Positions 19,562-30,641 are shown, numbered from the stretch's first letter. The stretch: DNA of 41,414 bases from Betaproteobacteria bacterium (GCA_947378095.1 CANCIL010000005.1:1-41414), one strand, 5' to 3'. The notes: a model not told the origin generated them from the letters alone. Made by a program: numbers and translations.

Positions 19562-20185
19562 ATGTTTGATAAGTTCCGCATGAAGATTGAAAAAAATACC
19601 ATCGTTTCCCTACGTTATAAGTTAACCGATGCACAGAATAATGTCATCGAAGAACCAGATTCTCCGATGGTATACCTGCACGGTGGCTACGAAGGCACTT
19701 TTCCTAAAATTGAGACTTTGCTTGATGGTCAAGATATTGGTTATGAAGCCACTATTCAGCTAGAGCCAAACGAAGCCTTTGGTGAGTACGATCCAGAATT
19801 ACTCAAAATTGAACCTCGCACGCGTTTTCCTGAGCCCTTGGAAGTGGGTATGCAATTTGAGGGCGTGCCTGATGCAGATGAAGAGTCTGCTGAAGCTGGC
19901 GATGACACTGACGATGAGCCTTTAATTTATACGGTGACAGACGTCGCTGATAATCAAGTAGTGTTGGATGGTAATCATCCGCTCGCTGGAATGGCATTGC
20001 GTTTTTGGGTTCAAGTAGAAGATGTACGCGCAGCCACTGAGGATGAGATTGAAAATCGGCATCCAGAAGGTGGTGAGAGTTTCACATTTGGCATGCCAAA
20101 TGATGACGGCGATGATGATGAGGAAGAAGAATTTCCAGGCGGCAACTTAGGTTCTGGAAATCCGAATCCCCGCACGCTTCACTAA
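19562..20185 (+). CDS. FKBP-type peptidyl-prolyl isomerase, SlyD-like
   Basis: Cytoplasmic PPIase/chaperone of the SlyD type. The FKBP strands (VSLRYKLTDAQNNVIEE, PMVYLHGGYEGTFPKIETLLDG, LEPNEAFGEYD) are split by the insert-in-flap chaperone domain (about 80-145), which here contains an acidic stretch DADEESAEAGDDTDDEP. The C-terminal tail is also acidic (DDGDDDEEEEFPGG) and lacks the histidine-rich metal-binding tail of E. coli SlyD. At 207 residues it is slightly long. ATG 19580 is a possible alternative start six codons in. Confidence 0.88.
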   Translation: MFDKFRMKIEKNTIVSLRYKLTDAQNNVIEEPDSPMVYLHGGYEGTFPKIETLLDGQDIGYEATIQLEPNEAFGEYDPELLKIEPRTRFPEPLEVGMQFEGVPDADEESAEAGDDTDDEPLIYTVTDVADNQVVLDGNHPLAGMALRFWVQVEDVRAATEDEIENRHPEGGESFTFGMPNDDGDDDEEEEFPGGNLGSGNPNPRTLH

Positions 20186-20192
20186 AAACGGA

Positions 20193-20960
20193 TTACTCTT
20201 TAAGCCATTCTTTAATGGCATCTAGATCGCGCTTGGTATCGCTTGTAGCCGCTGCATCGCTCGAGCCGGCAGGCGTGTTATTCAGCTTGGAGATCATTTT
20301 TTCTAGAGCCGCTATTTTGGCTTCTTGTTCAATTGTGGCATCGATCAAACCCTTGAGAGCCATTGAGACTGGGTCATCTACATTTGGTGTGACGCCATAA
20401 GCTGAAAAATAGTCTTTAGTTTTGCTATCGGCACTTTGCGGCAAATCCGGATGCAAAATACGAGCCGGTATACCCACTGCAGTAGCGCCTGGCGGAATTT
20501 CTTTTAGCGCCACCGCATTAGAACCTACACGAGCACCATCACCTACTGTGAAGCCACCAAGAACTTTTGCGCCAGCACTGACAACAACACCTTTGCCTAA
20601 GGTAGGGTGACGCTTAACACCTTTGTATAGGGAAGTGCCACCTAAGGTGACGCCTTGGTAAATGGTGCAGTCATCACCAATCTCAGTAGTCTCGCCAATC
20701 ACAATGCCAAGACCATGATCTAAAAAAACCCTGCGGCCGATTTTGGCGCCTGGATGAATTTCAATACCCGTTAAGAAGCGCGCAAATACGGACATGAGGC
20801 GCGCAATCCATTTGAGACCTAGGTTCCATAAAAAATGGGAGACTCGATGGAACCAAACAGCGTGTAAACCAGGATAGCAAGTAATGACCTCAAGGCGATT
20901 TCTAGCGGCAGGGTCTCGAGCAATGATCGAGTCGACGTGGTCAAAAAGGGAATTAAACAT
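20193..20960 (-). CDS. cysE: Serine O-acetyltransferase
   Basis: First step of cysteine synthesis: transfers acetyl from acetyl-CoA to serine. The left-handed beta-helix of hexapeptide repeats runs from about residue 68 to 170 (GIEIHPGAKIGRRVFLDHGLGIVIGETTEIGDDCTIYQGVTLGGTS), with the catalytic histidine in DHG and the acetyl-CoA-binding PTLGKGVVVSAGAKVLGG. The protein is of the shorter EpsC class; its 255 residues include a variable C-terminal helix with KIAALEKMISKL and an Ala/Ser linker. It follows trmJ by 23 bases on the same strand and is probably co-transcribed with it. Confidence 0.96.
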   Translation of the reverse strand: MFNSLFDHVDSIIARDPAARNRLEVITCYPGLHAVWFHRVSHFLWNLGLKWIARLMSVFARFLTGIEIHPGAKIGRRVFLDHGLGIVIGETTEIGDDCTIYQGVTLGGTSLYKGVKRHPTLGKGVVVSAGAKVLGGFTVGDGARVGSNAVALKEIPPGATAVGIPARILHPDLPQSADSKTKDYFSAYGVTPNVDDPVSMALKGLIDATIEQEAKIAALEKMISKLNNTPAGSSDAAATSDTKRDLDAIKEWLKE

Positions 20961-20983
20961 TGCTCGATTTTAACGGGATGTGC

Positions 20984-21727
20984 TTATTTTCTCAGGAGCA
21001 TCTGCTTTGCAATGCCACGCAAGAGATCAATCTCTTCTTTTTGGAGGCGGCTGCGGGCAAATAAGGCTTGCAAGCGCGCCATCAATTTCTTGGGATTGGC
21101 AGGGTCTAGATAGCCAATGGCTTCTAGCCCATAGCGCCAATGATCGAGCATGGCAGAAATCGCTGCAGGATCCGCATACTCAATTTGATCTGGGCTTACT
21201 AAAGGATCCTCAGAATCGCTATTTAAAGCCTCTCTGAGGGTGAAAGCACAAACCATGAGGGCTTGTGCCAGATTTAATGAGGGGTACTCAGGATTGGCGT
21301 CTAGCCATACCCGATGGGTGCATAGGGACAGGTGCTGGTTATCGAGACCAGTTCGCTCAGGACCAAACATAAGGGCAACCCTTTGGTCAGACTGCAGGGT
21401 TTGCCTAATCAGGGTTCGCGCTTTCGCCCAATCAAGTGAGGGCGGGCCAAACTCGCGGTCGCGACTGGTCAAACCAAGGACTAAGGAGCATCCCTGTACT
21501 GCCGACTCCAGAGAGTCGCTCTCTTGGGAATTACTTAGGATGTCGCTTGCCCCGCTAGCCAAAGCAATCGCCTCGGGTTCATGAGCAATGTTCTGCATCT
21601 TGGGGTTTATCAGGCGCAGATCACGAAAACCCATGGTTTTTAAAGCTCGGGCGGCAGAACCCACATTTCCGGGGTGGCTGGTTTCTACCAGCAACCAGCG
21701 AAGGAGTTGAGCTTGCTTGGAATTCAT
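20984..21727 (-). CDS. trmJ: tRNA (cytidine/uridine-2'-O-)-methyltransferase TrmJ
   Basis: A SPOUT-class methyltransferase that 2'-O-methylates position 32 of tRNA anticodon loops. The 247 residues match E. coli TrmJ (246). Signatures are VETSHPGNVGSAARALKTMGF near the start, LVLGLTSRDRE, the SAM-binding knot VALMFGPERTGLDNQHL, and PSLNLAQALMVCAFTLRE. A C-terminal helical extension binds tRNA in relatives. It starts divergently from suhB and heads a trmJ-cysE unit. Confidence 0.93.
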   Translation of the reverse strand: MNSKQAQLLRWLLVETSHPGNVGSAARALKTMGFRDLRLINPKMQNIAHEPEAIALASGASDILSNSQESDSLESAVQGCSLVLGLTSRDREFGPPSLDWAKARTLIRQTLQSDQRVALMFGPERTGLDNQHLSLCTHRVWLDANPEYPSLNLAQALMVCAFTLREALNSDSEDPLVSPDQIEYADPAAISAMLDHWRYGLEAIGYLDPANPKKLMARLQALFARSRLQKEEIDLLRGIAKQMLLRK

Positions 21728-21823
21728 GGTCGTATAGGGCAGGGATAGCTTTAGGGTAAAAAATGCAAATCGTTTAGAATCAGTCTGTTAGCTTCGTATT
21801 GTCATGCAGTTTTGCGTTTTTGC

Positions 21824-21853
21824 TTGGCAATATTACAGGCTTGTTCTTATTTA
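21824..21853 (+). promoter_or_regulatory. Possible sigma70 promoter for suhB
   Basis: TTGGCA (21824-21829) and TATTTA (21848-21853) lie 18 bases apart in the 143-base region between the divergent trmJ and suhB starts. The -35 is good (5 of 6), the -10 weak. Confidence 0.3.
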
Positions 21854-21870
21854 ATTTGTCCATCAATACT

Positions 21871-22659
21871 ATGCATCCCATGTTAAATGTGGCCGTGAAG
21901 GCCGCCCGTCGTGCCGGAACCGTGATTAACCGCGCTTCATTAAATTTAGAGCGCTTACAGGTTGATCGTAAACAGCATAACGATTTTGTTACCGAGGTGG
22001 ACAAAGCTGCAGAAGTAGCAATCATTGAAACGCTCAGCGAAGCTTATCCAAGCCATGGATTTTTGGCTGAAGAAACTGGCGAGCACAATACTGATGCAGA
22101 GAATGTCTGGATCATTGATCCATTGGATGGCACAACTAATTTTATTCACGGATTTCCGCAATACGCTGTATCGATCGCTTTAGCGGTCAATGGTGTAACT
22201 CAACAGGCAGTGGTTTATGACCCCACTCGTGACGAGTTATTCACAGCAACCCGCGGAGCAGGGGCATATTTAGATCGCCGGCGTTTACGTGTTGGCACCC
22301 AAGATCGATTAGCGAATTCTTTATTGGGTACTGGCTTCCCATATCGTGAAGATCAAGACTTAGAAAAGTATTTGAAAATCTTTGCAGAGATGTCACGTCA
22401 GTGTGCAGGACTACGTCGTCCTGGTGCTGCTTCATTGGATTTGGCTTACGTTGCAGCAGGTCGTTACGATGGATTTTTTGAGAGCGATCTCAAGCCCTGG
22501 GATATGGCTGCTGGTGCCTTGCTCATTACTGAAGCAGGTGGACTGGTTGGCAATTACCGCGGCGAAGAAGGCTTCTTAAAAAGCGGTGAAGTGATGGCAG
22601 CAAACCCGCGCATTTATGCCCAGATGGTGCAAAGTCTCTCTAAGTACTCGATCGGCTGA
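21871..22659 (+). CDS. suhB: Inositol monophosphatase family protein SuhB
   Basis: Mg-dependent inositol-1-phosphatase fold; in E. coli SuhB also joins rRNA antitermination complexes. Signatures are [30 protein letters not shown] (metal ligands D, D and the catalytic threonine) and, near the C-terminus, [16 protein letters not shown]. The 262 residues compare with 267 in E. coli. The frame opens earlier at 21799, but [16 protein letters not shown] from ATG 21871 is the family N-terminus, and the upstream part is a hydrophobic non-conserved stretch over the probable promoter. Confidence 0.95.
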   Translation: MHPMLNVAVKAARRAGTVINRASLNLERLQVDRKQHNDFVTEVDKAAEVAIIETLSEAYPSHGFLAEETGEHNTDAENVWIIDPLDGTTNFIHGFPQYAVSIALAVNGVTQQAVVYDPTRDELFTATRGAGAYLDRRRLRVGTQDRLANSLLGTGFPYREDQDLEKYLKIFAEMSRQCAGLRRPGAASLDLAYVAAGRYDGFFESDLKPWDMAAGALLITEAGGLVGNYRGEEGFLKSGEVMAANPRIYAQMVQSLSKYSIG

Positions 22660-22665
22660 GTAGCC

Positions 22666-23472
22666 TTAAAGCAGTTTCTGTTGCTGGGGCTTAATCAAAT
22701 CCATAAATCGTGGACCTAGTCCGTCGATATAAAGCGCATTTGCTTTAGGTAAGACGCTTTCAGGGTGATCTAAATCCCAATCGGAAAGCACCCAGCGTTG
22801 CCATGTTTGTTCGCCCAATTGCTCGCGGTGATGAGCGGTAAGGTGGGTATGCCCATGAATCAGACGTATTGCTGCATGTTCACGTAATAAAGCTGCACAG
22901 GCATCCTGAGTCACATTGGTTTTGATGCGATATTCAGGCGATGGGATGCGTACTGCGCTTTGGCCATTCATATGACTATTGCTACGTAATTGCTTTGCTA
23001 TCGACTGACGCCAATCGAGGGGTAAGCGTATAAATAGTTTTTGTACCCAAGGCTTTCGTACCCACGTTCTAAATACTTGATAACCGACATCAGCAGTGCA
23101 TAGCGCATCACCGTGACTTAGTAGATATGGAGTACCAGCAATTTCAATTTGCGCGGGATCTGATAACAAGGTCATGCCTGTCTTTTTCAGAAAGTCAGCG
23201 CCAACTAAAAAGTCTCGGTTTCCATGGATATAAAAAGTAGCTACCTTGGTTGAGAGCTTGGACAGTGCGCGCCTGACTTCTTGTTGAAAAGGGGATGAGC
23301 TGGCAGCATCATCACCTATCCAATATTCAAATAGATCTCCCAAAATAAAAACCGCCTCCACTTTGGGGGCGTCTTTTTCGCAGAAGTCAAAAAAACGTTG
23401 CGCCGTCAATGGCATTGACGGCGTAAGGTGCAGGTCTGATATGAGCAGTGCGCTCGAGTATTGCGGGATCAT
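22666..23472 (-). CDS. lpxH: UDP-2,3-diacylglucosamine diphosphatase
   Basis: Inner-membrane-associated metallophosphoesterase of lipid A synthesis, hydrolysing UDP-2,3-diacylglucosamine to lipid X and UMP. The calcineurin-like metal-binding motifs are all present in order: [40 protein letters not shown] and LIHGHTH. The 268 residues are somewhat longer than E. coli LpxH (240). It overlaps ppiB by 4 bases; ppiB-lpxH pairing is common in proteobacteria. Confidence 0.95.
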   Translation of the reverse strand: MIPQYSSALLISDLHLTPSMPLTAQRFFDFCEKDAPKVEAVFILGDLFEYWIGDDAASSSPFQQEVRRALSKLSTKVATFYIHGNRDFLVGADFLKKTGMTLLSDPAQIEIAGTPYLLSHGDALCTADVGYQVFRTWVRKPWVQKLFIRLPLDWRQSIAKQLRSNSHMNGQSAVRIPSPEYRIKTNVTQDACAALLREHAAIRLIHGHTHLTAHHREQLGEQTWQRWVLSDWDLDHPESVLPKANALYIDGLGPRFMDLIKPQQQKLL

Positions 23473-23972
23473 TCCTCGAGAACAGTGGCCTTCTCGATCA
23501 CAACGTCTTCAGTAGGAACATCTTGGTGAAAACCTGAACTACCAGTTTTTACCTTGCGAATTTTGTCAACGACATCCATGCCATCGCTTACTTTTCCAAA
23601 AACTGCGTAACCCCAACCTTGAGCGCTTGGTGCGGTGTGGTTTAAGAAGTCATTGTCATTTATGTTGATAAAGAACTGTGCTGTGGCAGAGTGAGGATCG
23701 CTGGTGCGAGCCATGGCAACTGTGCCGCGCTCATTTTTCAAACCATTATTAGCTTCATTCTCAATTTCCGCACCAGTAGGTTTTTGTTTCATGCCAGCAG
23801 TCATGCCGCCGCCTTGAATCATGAAGTTATCGATAACACGATGAAAAATAGTGCCATCGTAGTGACCGCTTTTAACGTACTGCAAAAAATTAGCAACGCT
23901 CTTAGGCGCTTTAGCGGAATCAAGGATGAGGGTGATATCACCCTGATTAGTTTTTAACAGTACTTTCGCCAT
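23469..23972 (-). CDS. ppiB: Cyclophilin-type peptidyl-prolyl cis-trans isomerase B
   Basis: Cytoplasmic cyclophilin (167 residues; E. coli PpiB has 164). Key residues are visible in [14 protein letters not shown] (catalytic Arg), [20 protein letters not shown] and WGYAVFGKV. The frame is open to 24050, but [15 protein letters not shown] from ATG 23972 is the normal opening of PpiB, and the extra residues would run inside the upstream TPR gene. The chosen start still overlaps the end of that gene by 26 bases, and the stop overlaps the lpxH start, so the three genes form one coupled operon. Confidence 0.95.
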   Translation of the reverse strand: MAKVLLKTNQGDITLILDSAKAPKSVANFLQYVKSGHYDGTIFHRVIDNFMIQGGGMTAGMKQKPTGAEIENEANNGLKNERGTVAMARTSDPHSATAQFFININDNDFLNHTAPSAQGWGYAVFGKVSDGMDVVDKIRKVKTGSSGFHQDVPTEDVVIEKATVLEE

Positions 23973-24825
23973 TGCTTGGTCTACTTTCTGGAGGGTTGGT
24001 TGGTGAATTGGTATTTTGTAATGCATCGCTAGCAGGTTTAGCTGGAACATTTCCAGCAGGGCGTCTAGCAGGTGGCTTGAGAACGTCTAACAAGGCTTTG
24101 GCGCGAAGGGTGTATTGACGTTGATTGGTCTGGGCGCCTTTGGCGGCATTTTCATAAGCTTGCGCGCCAAGACGAATATAGATCTCACCTAAGTTAGCAG
24201 CCGCAATCGCATAAGTGGGGCGCAGTTTTAGAGCAAGCTCTAGATAGTCTCTTGCTTCAATCCAATTCCCTTGATTTGCAGCAATTGCCGCCAAATTATT
24301 GTATGGCTCAGGGAGCTCAGGAAATTGTTGTGTAATTTCGATTAAGGTTTTCTTAGCATCATCAAACTTGCGCATCTCAATCTGGAGTCGCGCTTTCACA
24401 AAGCGGATTTGCACATTTCGTGGATTGGCTTTGAGTTGTTGATTAATGAGATTGACTGCGTCTTGAAATTGTCGTGCCTTGACTAATCTTTCTACCTCTG
24501 GCGGCACTGCATTTTTAGGAATAGGGTCTGGCTCAATAATCAGAAATGAGAGAAAAGGAATAGCAACGGTTTCTGAGAGTTCTGGGTTTAAAGGGTCATA
24601 TCCCGCATCAGCAGAAAGTCTAGGGGGGTCAGTTGGGCTGTAACCTCCCAAATAAGGTTGGGTTGCAGCCAATGGAGAGTTCATTCTCTGCGCATTGAGG
24701 GCAAAGAGCTCTGCTTGAGTGCGCTCTTGAGCAGGGGTAGTGCAACCCCCCAAAAGGAGGAGTGATAAACCCGCTATCAGGGCAATTTGTACGGCTGGGC
24801 GTGGCACGGAGACGGTTACTGACAT
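23947..24825 (-). CDS. TPR-repeat lipoprotein
   Basis: A 292-residue exported protein. The N-terminus is a lipoprotein signal peptide with lipobox LGGC (C28). Residues 109-235 hold about three or four TPR helices-pairs ([71 protein letters not shown]). The tail from about 248 is Pro/Asn/Ser-rich and disordered. It probably serves as a periplasmic scaffold. It heads the operon with ppiB and lpxH, an arrangement that hints at envelope biogenesis; the partner is unknown. Confidence 0.85.
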   Translation of the reverse strand: MSVTVSVPRPAVQIALIAGLSLLLLGGCTTPAQERTQAELFALNAQRMNSPLAATQPYLGGYSPTDPPRLSADAGYDPLNPELSETVAIPFLSFLIIEPDPIPKNAVPPEVERLVKARQFQDAVNLINQQLKANPRNVQIRFVKARLQIEMRKFDDAKKTLIEITQQFPELPEPYNNLAAIAANQGNWIEARDYLELALKLRPTYAIAAANLGEIYIRLGAQAYENAAKGAQTNQRQYTLRAKALLDVLKPPARRPAGNVPAKPASDALQNTNSPTNPPESRPSNGESTVKN

Positions 24826-24914
24826 AAGGTAAGGGTTTAAAACGGGCTCATTCGATATACTCAGCGCTCAGTCTAACAAATTGGCGCCACTTGCCCAACC
24901 TTTATAGCCCTATG

Positions 24915-26333
24915 CTGCAAATCTATAACACCCTTAGCCGATCAAAACAGGTCTTTAAGCCCATCGTACCGGGCAAGGTGAAAATGTATGTCTGCGGCAT
25001 GACGGTGTATGACTTTTGCCATATTGGCCATGCCAGGGTCATGATTGTGTTTGATATGGTCGTACGGTGGCTACGGGCTAGCGGTTATGAGGTCCTTTAC
25101 GTGCGCAATATAACGGATATTGATGACAAAATCATTAATCGGGCCATTGAGAATGGCGAGCCTATTTCAGCCCTGACTGGTCGTTTTATTGATGCGATGC
25201 ATGCTGATTCGGACGAGCTTGGTTTGATGCATCCAGATCTGGAACCAAGGGCAACGGATTACATTGCGCAAATGCAAGGCATGATCGGTAAGCTGATTGA
25301 AAATGAATTGGCTTATCAAGCGGATGATGGCGATGTCAATTTTGCAGTGCGCTTACTTCCCGACTATGGTCGCCTCTCTGGTAAATCATTAGACGAACTG
25401 AATGCAGGCGAGCGCGTAGCAGTGACAGGTGGTAAGCGCGATCCATTAGATTTTGTGTTGTGGAAAAGTGCTAAGCCAGAAGAGCCGGCAGATACCCGTT
25501 GGAAATCGCCTTGGGGTGAAGGACGACCTGGCTGGCATATCGAATGCTCTGCGATGTCATGCGATTTACTTGGCGAACACTTTGATATTCATGGTGGCGG
25601 GGCGGATTTACAGTTCCCACATCATGAGAATGAGATTGCCCAAAGTGAAGGTGCTTTGTATGGCAAAAATCGCAGCGCGGATGATGCGCCATTTGTGAAT
25701 TACTGGATGCATAACGGCCATATTCGAGTAAATGAAGAAAAGATGTCCAAATCTTTAGGTAATTTTTTCTTGATCCGCGATGTCTTGAAAAGTTTTGATC
25801 CAGAAGTCATTCGGTTCTTTATGCTCAAAGCGCACTATCGTAGCCCAATTAACTATAGCGATGCGCAGTTAGAAGAGGCACGTTCAGGCCTAGTGCGTCT
25901 ATATACCGCGCTATCCCAAGCCCCTGAGGCTCGTGTCGAGACGCTTGAGATTGAAAACCCATGGGTAAAGCGCTTCTCAGCCGCAATGAATGATGATTTC
26001 AATACGCCTGAGGCAATTGCAGTCTTATTTGACTTAGCAAGTGAAGTGAATCGAGCTTCAGGGCATGAAAAATCAGGATTGGCGAACACGCTAAAAAGCT
26101 TAGGCGCTGCGCTCCACTTCTTGCAGCGAGATCCAACCCATTTCTTGCAGTCTGGGATTAAATCAGACGATGGTTTAAGTCCTGCTCAAATTGAAGCGCA
26201 AATTGCAGCGCGCGTAAGCGCCAAGCAAGCAAAAGATTTTGCAAAAGCGGATTTGATTCGCAAGACGCTATTAGAGCAAGGAATTGTTTTGGAAGATAAG
26301 CCGGGCGGCATTACTGAATGGCGAAGAGCATAG
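24915..26333 (+). CDS. cysS: Cysteine--tRNA ligase
   Basis: Class I synthetase for tRNA-Cys (472 residues from this start; usual about 460). CHIGH at the HIGH position in [12 protein letters not shown], and KMSKS in [10 protein letters not shown]. The zinc ligands are the cysteine of YVCGMTVYD, then ECSAMSCD and [12 protein letters not shown] chose ATG 24915 because [15 protein letters not shown] matches the family opening; a TTG at 24891 would add eight residues, and neither start has a clear ribosome-binding site. The end overlaps the glycosylase gene by 16 bases. Confidence 0.95.
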   Translation: MQIYNTLSRSKQVFKPIVPGKVKMYVCGMTVYDFCHIGHARVMIVFDMVVRWLRASGYEVLYVRNITDIDDKIINRAIENGEPISALTGRFIDAMHADSDELGLMHPDLEPRATDYIAQMQGMIGKLIENELAYQADDGDVNFAVRLLPDYGRLSGKSLDELNAGERVAVTGGKRDPLDFVLWKSAKPEEPADTRWKSPWGEGRPGWHIECSAMSCDLLGEHFDIHGGGADLQFPHHENEIAQSEGALYGKNRSADDAPFVNYWMHNGHIRVNEEKMSKSLGNFFLIRDVLKSFDPEVIRFFMLKAHYRSPINYSDAQLEEARSGLVRLYTALSQAPEARVETLEIENPWVKRFSAAMNDDFNTPEAIAVLFDLASEVNRASGHEKSGLANTLKSLGAALHFLQRDPTHFLQSGIKSDDGLSPAQIEAQIAARVSAKQAKDFAKADLIRKTLLEQGIVLEDKPGGITEWRRA

Positions 26334-26989
26334 TGACTGCTGTTAAAGAAAAGAAGATCATTGAAGAGATTGCGCCGGATTACTGGGAGCAGGCGTGTCG
26401 CGAGCTGATGAAGCAAGATCGCATTCTCAAAAAAATAATCCCTAGGATCGGCTCAGGTTTTTTAGTAACTCGTGGTGATGCATTTAATACCTTAGCAAGA
26501 TCCATTGTTGGACAGCAGATTTCTGTAGCAGCAGCGCAATCAGTTTGGAATAGAGTCTTGCTGGCTTCTAAAAGCAAGGTGAATCCAAAAAATATCCTGG
26601 CGCTCACAGTAGAAGAATTGCGTGCTGCTGGATTGTCGGGGCGTAAAGTGGAATACATCCGAGATCTAGCCGATCATTTCCATTCTGGTCGCTTGCATGC
26701 CTCTCAATGGAAAGATATGGATGATGAAAGCGTCATCAAGGAACTGAGTGATATTCGGGGAATTGGACGCTGGACCGCTGAAATGTTCCTGATTTTTAAC
26801 CTAGTACGACCCAATATCTTGCCATTAGATGATGTGGGGCTAATTAAGGCTATTTCTCTCAATTATTTCAGTGGAGAGCCCGTCAGCCGGCATGAAGCCC
26901 GTGAAGTGGCGGCTAACTGGGCCCCATGGCGAACGGTTGCAACCTGGTATATGTGGAGAAGTATCGACCCCATTCCAGTTGAATATTAA
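26318..26989 (+). CDS. DNA-3-methyladenine glycosylase, AlkA-type
   Basis: Base-excision-repair glycosylase of the HhH-GPD superfamily, removing alkylated purines. The 223 residues contain [20 protein letters not shown], the helix-hairpin-helix [18 protein letters not shown] (DNA backbone binding) and the catalytic aspartate in LPLDDVGL. The N-terminal beta domain of E. coli AlkA is absent, as in short bacterial MAG2-like enzymes. It overlaps cysS by 16 bases and precedes accA by 9, so all may be co-transcribed. Confidence 0.9.
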   Translation: MAKSIVTAVKEKKIIEEIAPDYWEQACRELMKQDRILKKIIPRIGSGFLVTRGDAFNTLARSIVGQQISVAAAQSVWNRVLLASKSKVNPKNILALTVEELRAAGLSGRKVEYIRDLADHFHSGRLHASQWKDMDDESVIKELSDIRGIGRWTAEMFLIFNLVRPNILPLDDVGLIKAISLNYFSGEPVSRHEAREVAANWAPWRTVATWYMWRSIDPIPVEY

Positions 26990-26998
26990 AATCAAGCT

Positions 26999-27970
26999 AT
27001 GAAAACGACTTTCTTAGATTTTGAGCAATCAATCGCTGAATTAGAAGCAAAGATTGAAGAGCTCCGTTTTGTTCAGGATGAATCCTCAGTAGATATTTCG
27101 GATGAGATCAAAACCCTGACAGAAAAGAGCATGCAGCTCACCAAGGATGTCTATGCAAATCTGACGCCTTGGCAAGTCTCCCAAGTTGCGCGTCACCCAC
27201 AACGTCCATATACATTAGATTATGTGAATGCTTTATTCACAGACTTTCATGAGTTACATGGCGATCGCACTTTTGCAGATGATCAGTCGATCATTGGCGG
27301 CTTAGCGCGTTTTGATGGTCAGGCCTGCATGGTAATAGGTCATCAAAAGGGGCGCGATACAAAAGAGCGCGCTCTAAGAAACTTTGGCATGAGCCGTCCA
27401 GAAGGTTATCGCAAGGCAATGCGCCTGATGCGCCTTGCTGAAAAATTTGGACTTCCAGTATTTACCTTTGTAGATACACCCGGCGCATTTCCAGGGATTG
27501 ATGCGGAAGAGCGCAATCAATCTGAAGCGATTGGTCGCAACTTATATGTTCAGGCCGAGTTAACGGTTCCAATTATTGCCACCATTATTGGTGAAGGTGG
27601 ATCTGGAGGGGCATTGGCGATTGCCATGGGTGATGTCGTGTTGATGTTGCAGAACTCTACTTACTCTGTAATTTCTCCTGAGGGATGTGCATCCATCTTA
27701 TGGAAAACGGCTGATAAGGCCTCCGAGGCGGCTGAGCAGTTGGGCTTAACTGCCCAACGCATTAAAGCCTTGGGTTTAATTGACAAGATCGTAGCTGAAC
27801 CTGTTGGTGGTGCCCATCGTGATTACGACACGATGATGGTCAATATGCATAAAGCACTTGCTGAGTCATTAAAGACCTTTGATGGCATGAAAGAAGATGC
27901 GCTACTTGAGCGCCGTCATGAGCGTTTAATGAGTTATGGCAAGTTCAAGGAAATCACAGCCAAGTCCTAA
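26999..27970 (+). CDS. accA: Acetyl-CoA carboxylase carboxyltransferase subunit alpha
   Basis: Alpha subunit of the carboxyltransferase of acetyl-CoA carboxylase, the first committed step of fatty acid synthesis; it works with AccD as alpha2beta2. The 323 residues are normal. Marks are [19 protein letters not shown] at the start, the crotonase-fold core [23 protein letters not shown], and the oxyanion-hole glycines in [16 protein letters not shown], then [11 protein letters not shown]. Its 3' end overlaps tilS by 35 bases. Confidence 0.97.
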   Translation: MKTTFLDFEQSIAELEAKIEELRFVQDESSVDISDEIKTLTEKSMQLTKDVYANLTPWQVSQVARHPQRPYTLDYVNALFTDFHELHGDRTFADDQSIIGGLARFDGQACMVIGHQKGRDTKERALRNFGMSRPEGYRKAMRLMRLAEKFGLPVFTFVDTPGAFPGIDAEERNQSEAIGRNLYVQAELTVPIIATIIGEGGSGGALAIAMGDVVLMLQNSTYSVISPEGCASILWKTADKASEAAEQLGLTAQRIKALGLIDKIVAEPVGGAHRDYDTMMVNMHKALAESLKTFDGMKEDALLERRHERLMSYGKFKEITAKS

Positions 27971-29246
27971 GTTCGGACAACGAATTGCGGTTGCCTTAAG
28001 TGGCGGCCTCGATTCGGTAGTGCTTCTTGATACTGTTTGCAAATCCGCTTTAGCAAACAAATACCCTTCAGAAATTTGGGCATTTCATATTCATCATGGT
28101 TTGCAAAAGGCAGCTGATGAATGGTTTGTCTTTTGCGAGAAGCTCGCAAAAAAATATGAGATTCATTTTGATTTTCGACTCTTGCATTTAAGTGATGATG
28201 TAAAGCAGGGCAATCTTGAAGCCAGGGCTAGAACAGCCCGCTATGAAGCGCTCGCTGAGTTATGCGCTGATCATGGTGTTCAGGATTTATTACTGGCACA
28301 TCACCAAAATGATCAAGCCGAAACGGTGCTCTTGCAACTTCTTCGCGGGTCAGGTGTAGCGGGACTTTCTGGTATGTCTGAGGCACGTGAGCTCAAGCAG
28401 GGTGATACGGCGATTACCTTGTGGCGACCTCTGATTCAACAAAGTAAGACTGAGCTAGAGGCATATGCCAAAACCAATAAGCTCAAATGGGTTGAAGATC
28501 CTAGCAATCAAAATACCCAATATCGTCGCAATGCCATTCGTAAAGACATTATTCCTAGGCTAGAAAAAATCCAGCCTGATGCCATTGCTAGTTTGGCGCG
28601 CAGTGCAAAAGTGTTGGCGCAATCACAAACCTTATTAGATCGTTTGGCTAAGCAAGATGGCAAGTCGATCATAGGTAAGGCTGGTTTAAAGGTGCCGCCA
28701 TTAATAATCCTAGCTGAGAATGATTTACCTGCCGCTAATAACGTAGTGCGATATTGGCTTAAGACCCATGAGTTGGCGATGCCATCTCAAGAGCGTTTGG
28801 CTGCGTGGTGGAAAGATCTTGCCAGTGCCAAAAAGGATGCACAACTGGAGTGGTTGCATGATGAACGCAAGATTCGTCTCTGGAGAGGTCTATTACAACT
28901 TACTGATGAGCAAGTTGGTGAGTGGGTATTTAAAAAAGTGAATGCCAAGAGTAAAGAGCCTGGTCTACCTGCGCAATGGGTAAAGGAAGCTCAGAAAAAC
29001 GGTCAGATTGAAGTTAGGCCAAGGGTAGGGGCTGAAAAGATTCAAATTAAGCCCAATAGCCCTCGTAAATCGCTCAAGAATCTATTTCAGGAGGGTGACA
29101 TCCCTCCTTGGCAGAGACGGGCCCCCTTGTTGTTTATCCGGCAGGAGCTTATTGCTGTGGCCGGGGTTGGGGTAAGTTATCCCCAATTGGTTCATTCAGG
29201 CCCCCGCGTATTGCCCGAGTGGTGCCAAGCGGGCTTTGAGGTTTAA
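27936..29246 (+). CDS. tilS: tRNA(Ile)-lysidine synthetase
   Basis: Modifies C34 of tRNA-Ile(CAU) to lysidine so that it reads AUA. The PP-loop ATPase motif SGGLDS is at 22-27; further N-type domain signatures are [29 protein letters not shown] and [15 protein letters not shown]. The C-terminal TilS_C domain (about 350-436) ends near [15 protein letters not shown]. The 436 residues equal E. coli TilS in scale. The start ATG lies inside accA; no other in-frame start precedes the PP-loop. Confidence 0.94.
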   Translation: MASSRKSQPSPKFGQRIAVALSGGLDSVVLLDTVCKSALANKYPSEIWAFHIHHGLQKAADEWFVFCEKLAKKYEIHFDFRLLHLSDDVKQGNLEARARTARYEALAELCADHGVQDLLLAHHQNDQAETVLLQLLRGSGVAGLSGMSEARELKQGDTAITLWRPLIQQSKTELEAYAKTNKLKWVEDPSNQNTQYRRNAIRKDIIPRLEKIQPDAIASLARSAKVLAQSQTLLDRLAKQDGKSIIGKAGLKVPPLIILAENDLPAANNVVRYWLKTHELAMPSQERLAAWWKDLASAKKDAQLEWLHDERKIRLWRGLLQLTDEQVGEWVFKKVNAKSKEPGLPAQWVKEAQKNGQIEVRPRVGAEKIQIKPNSPRKSLKNLFQEGDIPPWQRRAPLLFIRQELIAVAGVGVSYPQLVHSGPRVLPEWCQAGFEV

Positions 29247-29280
29247 AACCCTGTAAAATAAGGCCTTTTTAGACCCTTGG

Positions 29281-29293
29281 GGAACAGTGTTCC
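29281..29293 (+). other. Small hairpin in the lysC leader
   Basis: GGAAC-AGT-GTTCC forms a five-base-pair stem 18 bases before the lysC start. No lysine riboswitch fold fits the 65-base tilS-lysC gap. The hairpin may influence lysC translation, but nothing more can be said. Confidence 0.3.
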
Positions 29294-29311
29294 TCCTTAA
29301 AAGACGGTTTT

Positions 29312-30562
29312 ATGGCTCTTATCGTTCATAAATATGGCGGCACCTCAATGGGCTCAGTCGAGCGCATTGGAAATGTTGCTAAACGCGTTGCGAAATGGAT
29401 GCGTGCAGGTCACCAGGTGGTGGTGGTTCCTTCTGCTATGTCTGGAGAAACTAATCGCTTGCTTGGTTTGGCAAAAGAAATTAATCCAGAAGCGCATCCC
29501 CGCGAGTTAGATCAAATTGCATCTACAGGCGAGCAAGTCAGTTCTGGCCTTTTAGCCTTAGCTTTAATGCGCGAAGGAATTGATGCAGTTAGCTATGCTG
29601 GTTGGCAGGTGACGGTGCATACAGACTCTGCTTTCACTAAAGCACGCATTAAAAGTATTGACGATAAAAAAATCTTGGCCGATCTTAATGCGGGACGTGC
29701 AGTAGTAGTCACCGGATTTCAGGGGGTTGATCCAGATGGCAATATCACCACCCTAGGTCGCGGTGGATCAGACACTTCTGCAGTAGCAATGGCTGCTGCC
29801 CTGAAAGCAGATGAGTGTTTAATCTACACCGACGTCGATGGTGTTTACACCACAGACCCCCGTGTTTGCGAAGATGCGCGTCGTCTAGACAAGATCACCT
29901 TTGAAGAGATGCTGGAGATGGCCAGCTTAGGTTCAAAAGTATTGCAGATTCGATCTGTTGAGTTTGCAGGTAAGTACAAAGTTAAAACCCGCGTTCTGTC
30001 TTCTTTGACAGATCCCTTGATCCCCCTTGATCAGGAGATGAAGTCGGGCACCTTGATTACATTTGAAGAGGACAGCACTATGGAAGCCGCCGTTATTTCC
30101 GGCATCGCCTTTGCGCGTGATGAAGCGAAGATTACCGTTCTTGGCGTACCTGATCGCCCAGGGATTGCTTATCAAATCCTGGGCCCGATTGCCGATGCCA
30201 ATATTGATGTAGACATCATCATTCAGAATCAATCTGTTGATGGCAAGACCGACTTTACTTTTACGGTACCGCGTTCAGACTATCAAAAGGCCTTGGACTT
30301 ATTAAAGAACACGGTTCAATCTCAAATTGAAGCAAGAGAAATCTCTGGAGATCCAAAAGTATCTAAGGTTTCTGTTGTCGGAGTTGGCATGCGCTCTCAT
30401 GTGGGCATTGCCAGCAAAATGTTCCGCACTTTGTCCGAAGAGGGCATCAATATCCTCATGATCTCCACGAGTGAAATCAAGATTTCCGTAGTGATCGATG
30501 AGAAATATATGGAATTAGCAGTGCGTGCTTTGCATAAGGCATTTGAGCTGGATCAGAAGTAA
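29312..30562 (+). CDS. lysC: Aspartokinase
   Basis: Phosphorylates aspartate at the head of the lysine, threonine, methionine and diaminopimelate branch. The 416 residues carry the kinase domain with KYGGTSMGS (7-15), TTLGRGGSDTSAVAMAAAL and DVDGVYTTDPRV, and two C-terminal ACT domains (about 265-340 and 345-410; ITVLGVPDRPGIAYQILGPIADANID). This fits the monofunctional, feedback-controlled class II aspartokinases of betaproteobacteria. It supplies aspartyl phosphate to the pathway in which the dapA of this window acts. Confidence 0.97.
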   Translation: MALIVHKYGGTSMGSVERIGNVAKRVAKWMRAGHQVVVVPSAMSGETNRLLGLAKEINPEAHPRELDQIASTGEQVSSGLLALALMREGIDAVSYAGWQVTVHTDSAFTKARIKSIDDKKILADLNAGRAVVVTGFQGVDPDGNITTLGRGGSDTSAVAMAAALKADECLIYTDVDGVYTTDPRVCEDARRLDKITFEEMLEMASLGSKVLQIRSVEFAGKYKVKTRVLSSLTDPLIPLDQEMKSGTLITFEEDSTMEAAVISGIAFARDEAKITVLGVPDRPGIAYQILGPIADANIDVDIIIQNQSVDGKTDFTFTVPRSDYQKALDLLKNTVQSQIEAREISGDPKVSKVSVVGVGMRSHVGIASKMFRTLSEEGINILMISTSEIKISVVIDEKYMELAVRALHKAFELDQK

Positions 30563-30641
30563 TTAGGCATCAAAATTGCAGTAAAACCCTCAGCAGACGG
30601 TAATCCGTTAAACTGTGGGTCTTTGTAAGAGTAACAAGTAC

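Noticed and set aside
29247..29311. Lysine riboswitch before lysC
   Set aside because: The gap is only 65 bases, too short for the roughly 170-base lysine riboswitch, and has none of its conserved sequence.
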